From Chloroflexota bacterium (GTDB lineage: Bacteria; Chloroflexota; Anaerolineae; DTPP01), in assembly GCA_012514615.1 (NCBI GenBank), contig JAAYZY010000089.1, forward strand, positions 1 through 6,373: 6,373 nucleotides of DNA. The letters are read 5' to 3'. Both the position numbers and the translations under genes were made by a program. Position 1 is the first letter of the stretch, and each line of letters opens with the position of its first letter. Under the pieces are notes generated by a model. It worked only from the letters and a program-made list of their open reading frames with translations, ran no database searches and had not been told where the DNA came from. Of this stretch, positions 5,007 through 6,373 are shown one piece after another.

Positions 5007-6050
5007 CTAGCCCGCCGCGGTCGGCGTAGCCGTGGCCTCGCCTAGCTGCTCGGGGGGCGTCGGCGTCGCTGCGTCGCTGGGCTCAGCGGGGGTTGGCGTA
5101 GAGGTCGGCACGCCATCCACCACGAACTCCTTGTGCACCACCTCACCGGCAGCGCCCAAGAAGCCCACGTCCTCGCCGTTGACAGACACCCGCACGCCTC
5201 CTCCGTTGCCCAGGTGCAGCTCCACCCTTCGGTCGGCCAGGAACGTCTGCTCCTCCTGCTCGAACATGAAGCCGCGGTAGAGGCGCGCACCATCAGCAAC
5301 TACCTCCACCCACGAACGCTCCACCACGACCAGACGCACCTCGATCCCAGCCAGGCGGGTCGCCGTGGGCGTCGCCGTGGGCCTGGCGGTAGGACTGTTG
5401 GAAGGGCGTGCCGTGGCAGTGGCTGCGGGTCGGGCGGTCGCGGTGACGGCCGACGTGGTTGTGGGGCTGGCGCCGGCCTGCGCCGGGACTGCCGTGACGC
5501 TAGGTTTCGCCGTAGGCCCAACGACCGCCGTCGTCGGCGTCGCCGCCGCCAACGTGGCGGTGGCTGCTGCAGGCAGGGGCAGACGGATGACCACCCCTCG
5601 GCTCTGCATCCACGGCCCCACGTACTCTCGATAGACCCACCAGCCCCCAACGCCCAGTGCGGCCGCCAGCAGCACCAGGCCCAGAATCAGCCCCAGCTTG
5701 GACGAAGGGGCGCCCCCGTCCAGAGGCACATCCAACAAGGGGTAGTCGCCGCGCGGCGCGGGCCGCTGGCTGATGGGCGTAGTGCGATCCAAGCCGCCGG
5801 GAAGCAGCGCCAGGGCTTCTTCTGGGTTCAAGCCCAGGTACTGGGCATAGTTGCGCACGAAGCCGCGCACGAACGACGCACCGGGAAGGGCGTCATATCG
5901 GTCCGTTTCCAGCGCCTCCAGGTAGACGCGCCGGATGCGAGTCACATCCTCCGCTTCGGCCAGCGAGACGCTCTTCGCCTCGCGTGCCTGGCGGAGCCTG
6001 GTGCCTAGGGTTTCGGTTGTCATGGCGTGGGTATCGTCCTTTTCGGGCAT
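5007..6050 (-). CDS. rodZ: RodZ-like HTH / DUF4115 membrane protein
   Basis: 347 aa. Residues 13-82 are a RodZ-type helix-turn-helix (LGTRLRQAREAKSVSLAEAE, then RRVYLEALETDRYDALPG and FVRGFVRNYAQYLG). A basic/acidic linker leads to one membrane helix (about 117-140). Outside it lies a Thr/Ala/Pro-rich linker (about 160-233, with TATARP twice), then a DUF4115 domain (about 235-313), then a second TPTP-rich tail. RodZ links MreB to the elongation machinery and helps set rod shape. In lineages without MreB, homologues may do something else. The start is ambiguous. ATG at 6050 lies only 6 nt below the -10 box and fits leaderless translation. A second ATG at 6023 (MTTETLG) follows an AAGGA site 13 nt upstream and would remove nine residues outside the HTH. 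It is the first gene of an operon with rimO. Confidence 0.88.
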   Translation of the reverse strand: MPEKDDTHAMTTETLGTRLRQAREAKSVSLAEAEDVTRIRRVYLEALETDRYDALPGASFVRGFVRNYAQYLGLNPEEALALLPGGLDRTTPISQRPAPRGDYPLLDVPLDGGAPSSKLGLILGLVLLAAALGVGGWWVYREYVGPWMQSRGVVIRLPLPAAATATLAAATPTTAVVGPTAKPSVTAVPAQAGASPTTTSAVTATARPAATATARPSNSPTARPTATPTATRLAGIEVRLVVVERSWVEVVADGARLYRGFMFEQEEQTFLADRRVELHLGNGGGVRVSVNGEDVGFLGAAGEVVHKEFVVDGVPTSTPTPAEPSDAATPTPPEQLGEATATPTAAG

Positions 6051-6056
6051 GGCCAG

Positions 6057-6085
6057 ACTATACCCGCGAGGGGCCCAAAAGTCAA
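6057..6085 (-). promoter_or_regulatory. promoter of rodZ-rimO, leaderless type
   Basis: On the minus strand TTGACT (6085-6080), 17-bp spacer, TATAGT (6062-6057), giving five of six matches in each box. The first ATG of rodZ begins 6 nt after the -10, so the expected transcription start coincides with that ATG and leaves no room for a ribosome site. Confidence 0.7.
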
Positions 6086-6164
6086 ACGTTGCCCCGGCCG
6101 TCTACCAGTCCAGTGCGCCCCAGCGAGGCCAGGTCGCCGCGCCGCCGGCCTCCCTGTCCACCGT

Positions 6165-6176
6165 GGAGACGTCTCC
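6165..6176. repeat. 12-bp perfect palindrome
   Basis: GGAGACGTCTCC reads the same on both strands. It lies about 80 bp upstream of the rodZ -35 box, inside a cluster of three TCCCTG motifs (6151, 6174, 6191). It could be an operator, but no regulator is known from the window. Confidence 0.35.
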
Positions 6177-6202
6177 CTGCACCTTCGGGTTCCCTGACTA
6201 GA

Positions 6203-6240
6203 TGATCCCTTCCGCTGGTCGCAGGGATCACGCGCAGCGG
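6203..6240. repeat. two interlocked perfect inverted repeats
   Basis: TGATCCCT (6203-6210) pairs with AGGGATCA (6223-6230), an 8-bp stem with a 12-nt loop. Inside that loop CCGCTG (6212-6217) is the exact complement of CAGCGG (6235-6240), which lies 4 nt beyond the stem. The two helices are either mutually exclusive or form a pseudoknot. A third option, GCGG (6237-6240) with CCGC (6244-6247), competes with the second helix. The element lies in the non-coding region between the right-edge gene and the rodZ promoter. Confidence 0.5.
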
Positions 6241-6272
6241 GAGCCGCACGTGACTGTTCAGAGTTTGGTGAT

Positions 6273-6315
6273 TGGAGGGCGGAGGGCAGGAGGGGAGAGT
6301 GGTGGAGAGGGGGCG
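6273..6315 (-). terminator. C-rich, G-poor tract after the right-edge gene, possible Rho-dependent termination region
   Basis: On the minus strand the 43 nt after the TAA (6318-6316) are almost all C and T with a few A and only three G. Unstructured C-rich, G-poor RNA immediately downstream of a stop codon is the usual loading ground for Rho. No hairpin plus T-run is present for this gene, which favours a Rho-type end. This is inferred from composition alone. Confidence 0.35.
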
Positions 6316-6373
6316 TTAGGCGATGATGGAGGCGAGGTCGGCGCCGCGGGCCAGGTGATTGCCAGCCCAGACC
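6316..6373 (-). CDS. C-terminal end of an unidentified gene (partial)
   Basis: An open minus-strand frame enters from the right edge and ends at TAA 6318-6316, giving 18 residues: VWAGNHLARGADLASIIA. Fifteen of the 18 codons end in C and two in G, matching the strong GC3 bias of the confirmed genes, which supports real coding. The fragment is too short to assign. An oxidoreductase-type ending is only a guess, so no function is given. The gene is transcribed toward rodZ, with about 265 bp between its stop and the rodZ ATG. Confidence 0.45.
   Translation of the reverse strand, partial: VWAGNHLARGADLASIIA

Noticed and set aside
5133..6008. 291-residue plus-strand frame antisense to rodZ
   Set aside because: It is low-complexity Arg/Gly sequence mirroring the Thr/Pro/Ala linker, with no domain.
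6150..6240. T-box-like terminator (TCCCTTCCGC...AGGGA pattern)
   Set aside because: The required GGGTGGNACCGCG sequence is absent on either strand and no aminoacyl-tRNA synthetase or amino-acid gene follows.

Overview
This looks like a high-GC (roughly 65-70%) bacterial chromosome segment, probably from a Chloroflexota (Anaerolineae/Thermoflexia-like) genome. The lineage is inferred, not proven. The main clues are Thr/Pro/Ala-rich TPTATP-type linkers in exported proteins, a RodZ-rimO pair fused stop-to-start, Tad/Flp pilus genes, and primary sigma-factor promoters of the TTGAC(A/T)-N17-TATAAT type. Nearly all genes lie on the minus strand. The exceptions are the tail of a sugar-phosphate isomerase-like gene at the left edge and a DUF192 gene in the middle.

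Left part (1-1880): the isomerase-like gene tail (+) converges on a Tad/Flp pilus cluster (-). In transcription order the cluster holds a good TTGACT-N17-TATGCT promoter, a structured leader of about 225 nt, a small Flp pilin, a 44-nt stem-loop just after the pilin, a truncated second pilin, a TadE-like pseudopilin, and a CpaB-like SAF-domain gene carrying two compensating frameshifts. A 9-bp hairpin sits at the convergent gene ends. The cluster would make the pilin subunit, a minor pseudopilin and an assembly protein. The ATPase, prepilin peptidase and platform genes are not in this window.

Middle (1880-3680): an AT-richer intergenic block of about 370 bp has an orphan minus-strand promoter and a small perfect hairpin but no convincing gene. 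It is followed by an M50-family membrane metalloprotease (-). That gene is divergent from a DUF192 gene (+), which has an extended -10 promoter and ends at a rho-independent terminator. Next come two methionine tRNA genes on the minus strand, initiator then elongator, behind a perfect-consensus promoter.

Right part (3678-6373): rodZ and rimO form a minus-strand operon with no base between them. Its promoter is so close to the first ATG that the mRNA may be leaderless. RodZ would be a membrane-anchored morphogenesis protein, and RimO modifies ribosomal protein S12. Upstream of rodZ is about 230 bp of non-coding DNA with interlocking inverted repeats, a 12-bp palindrome and a C-rich tract downstream of the last codons of an unidentified gene at the right edge.

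I see no CRISPR, insertion sequence, phage or defence system. The most interesting items are the pilin operon's RNA structures and gene decay, the interlocked inverted repeats upstream of rodZ, and the leaderless-type rodZ promoter.
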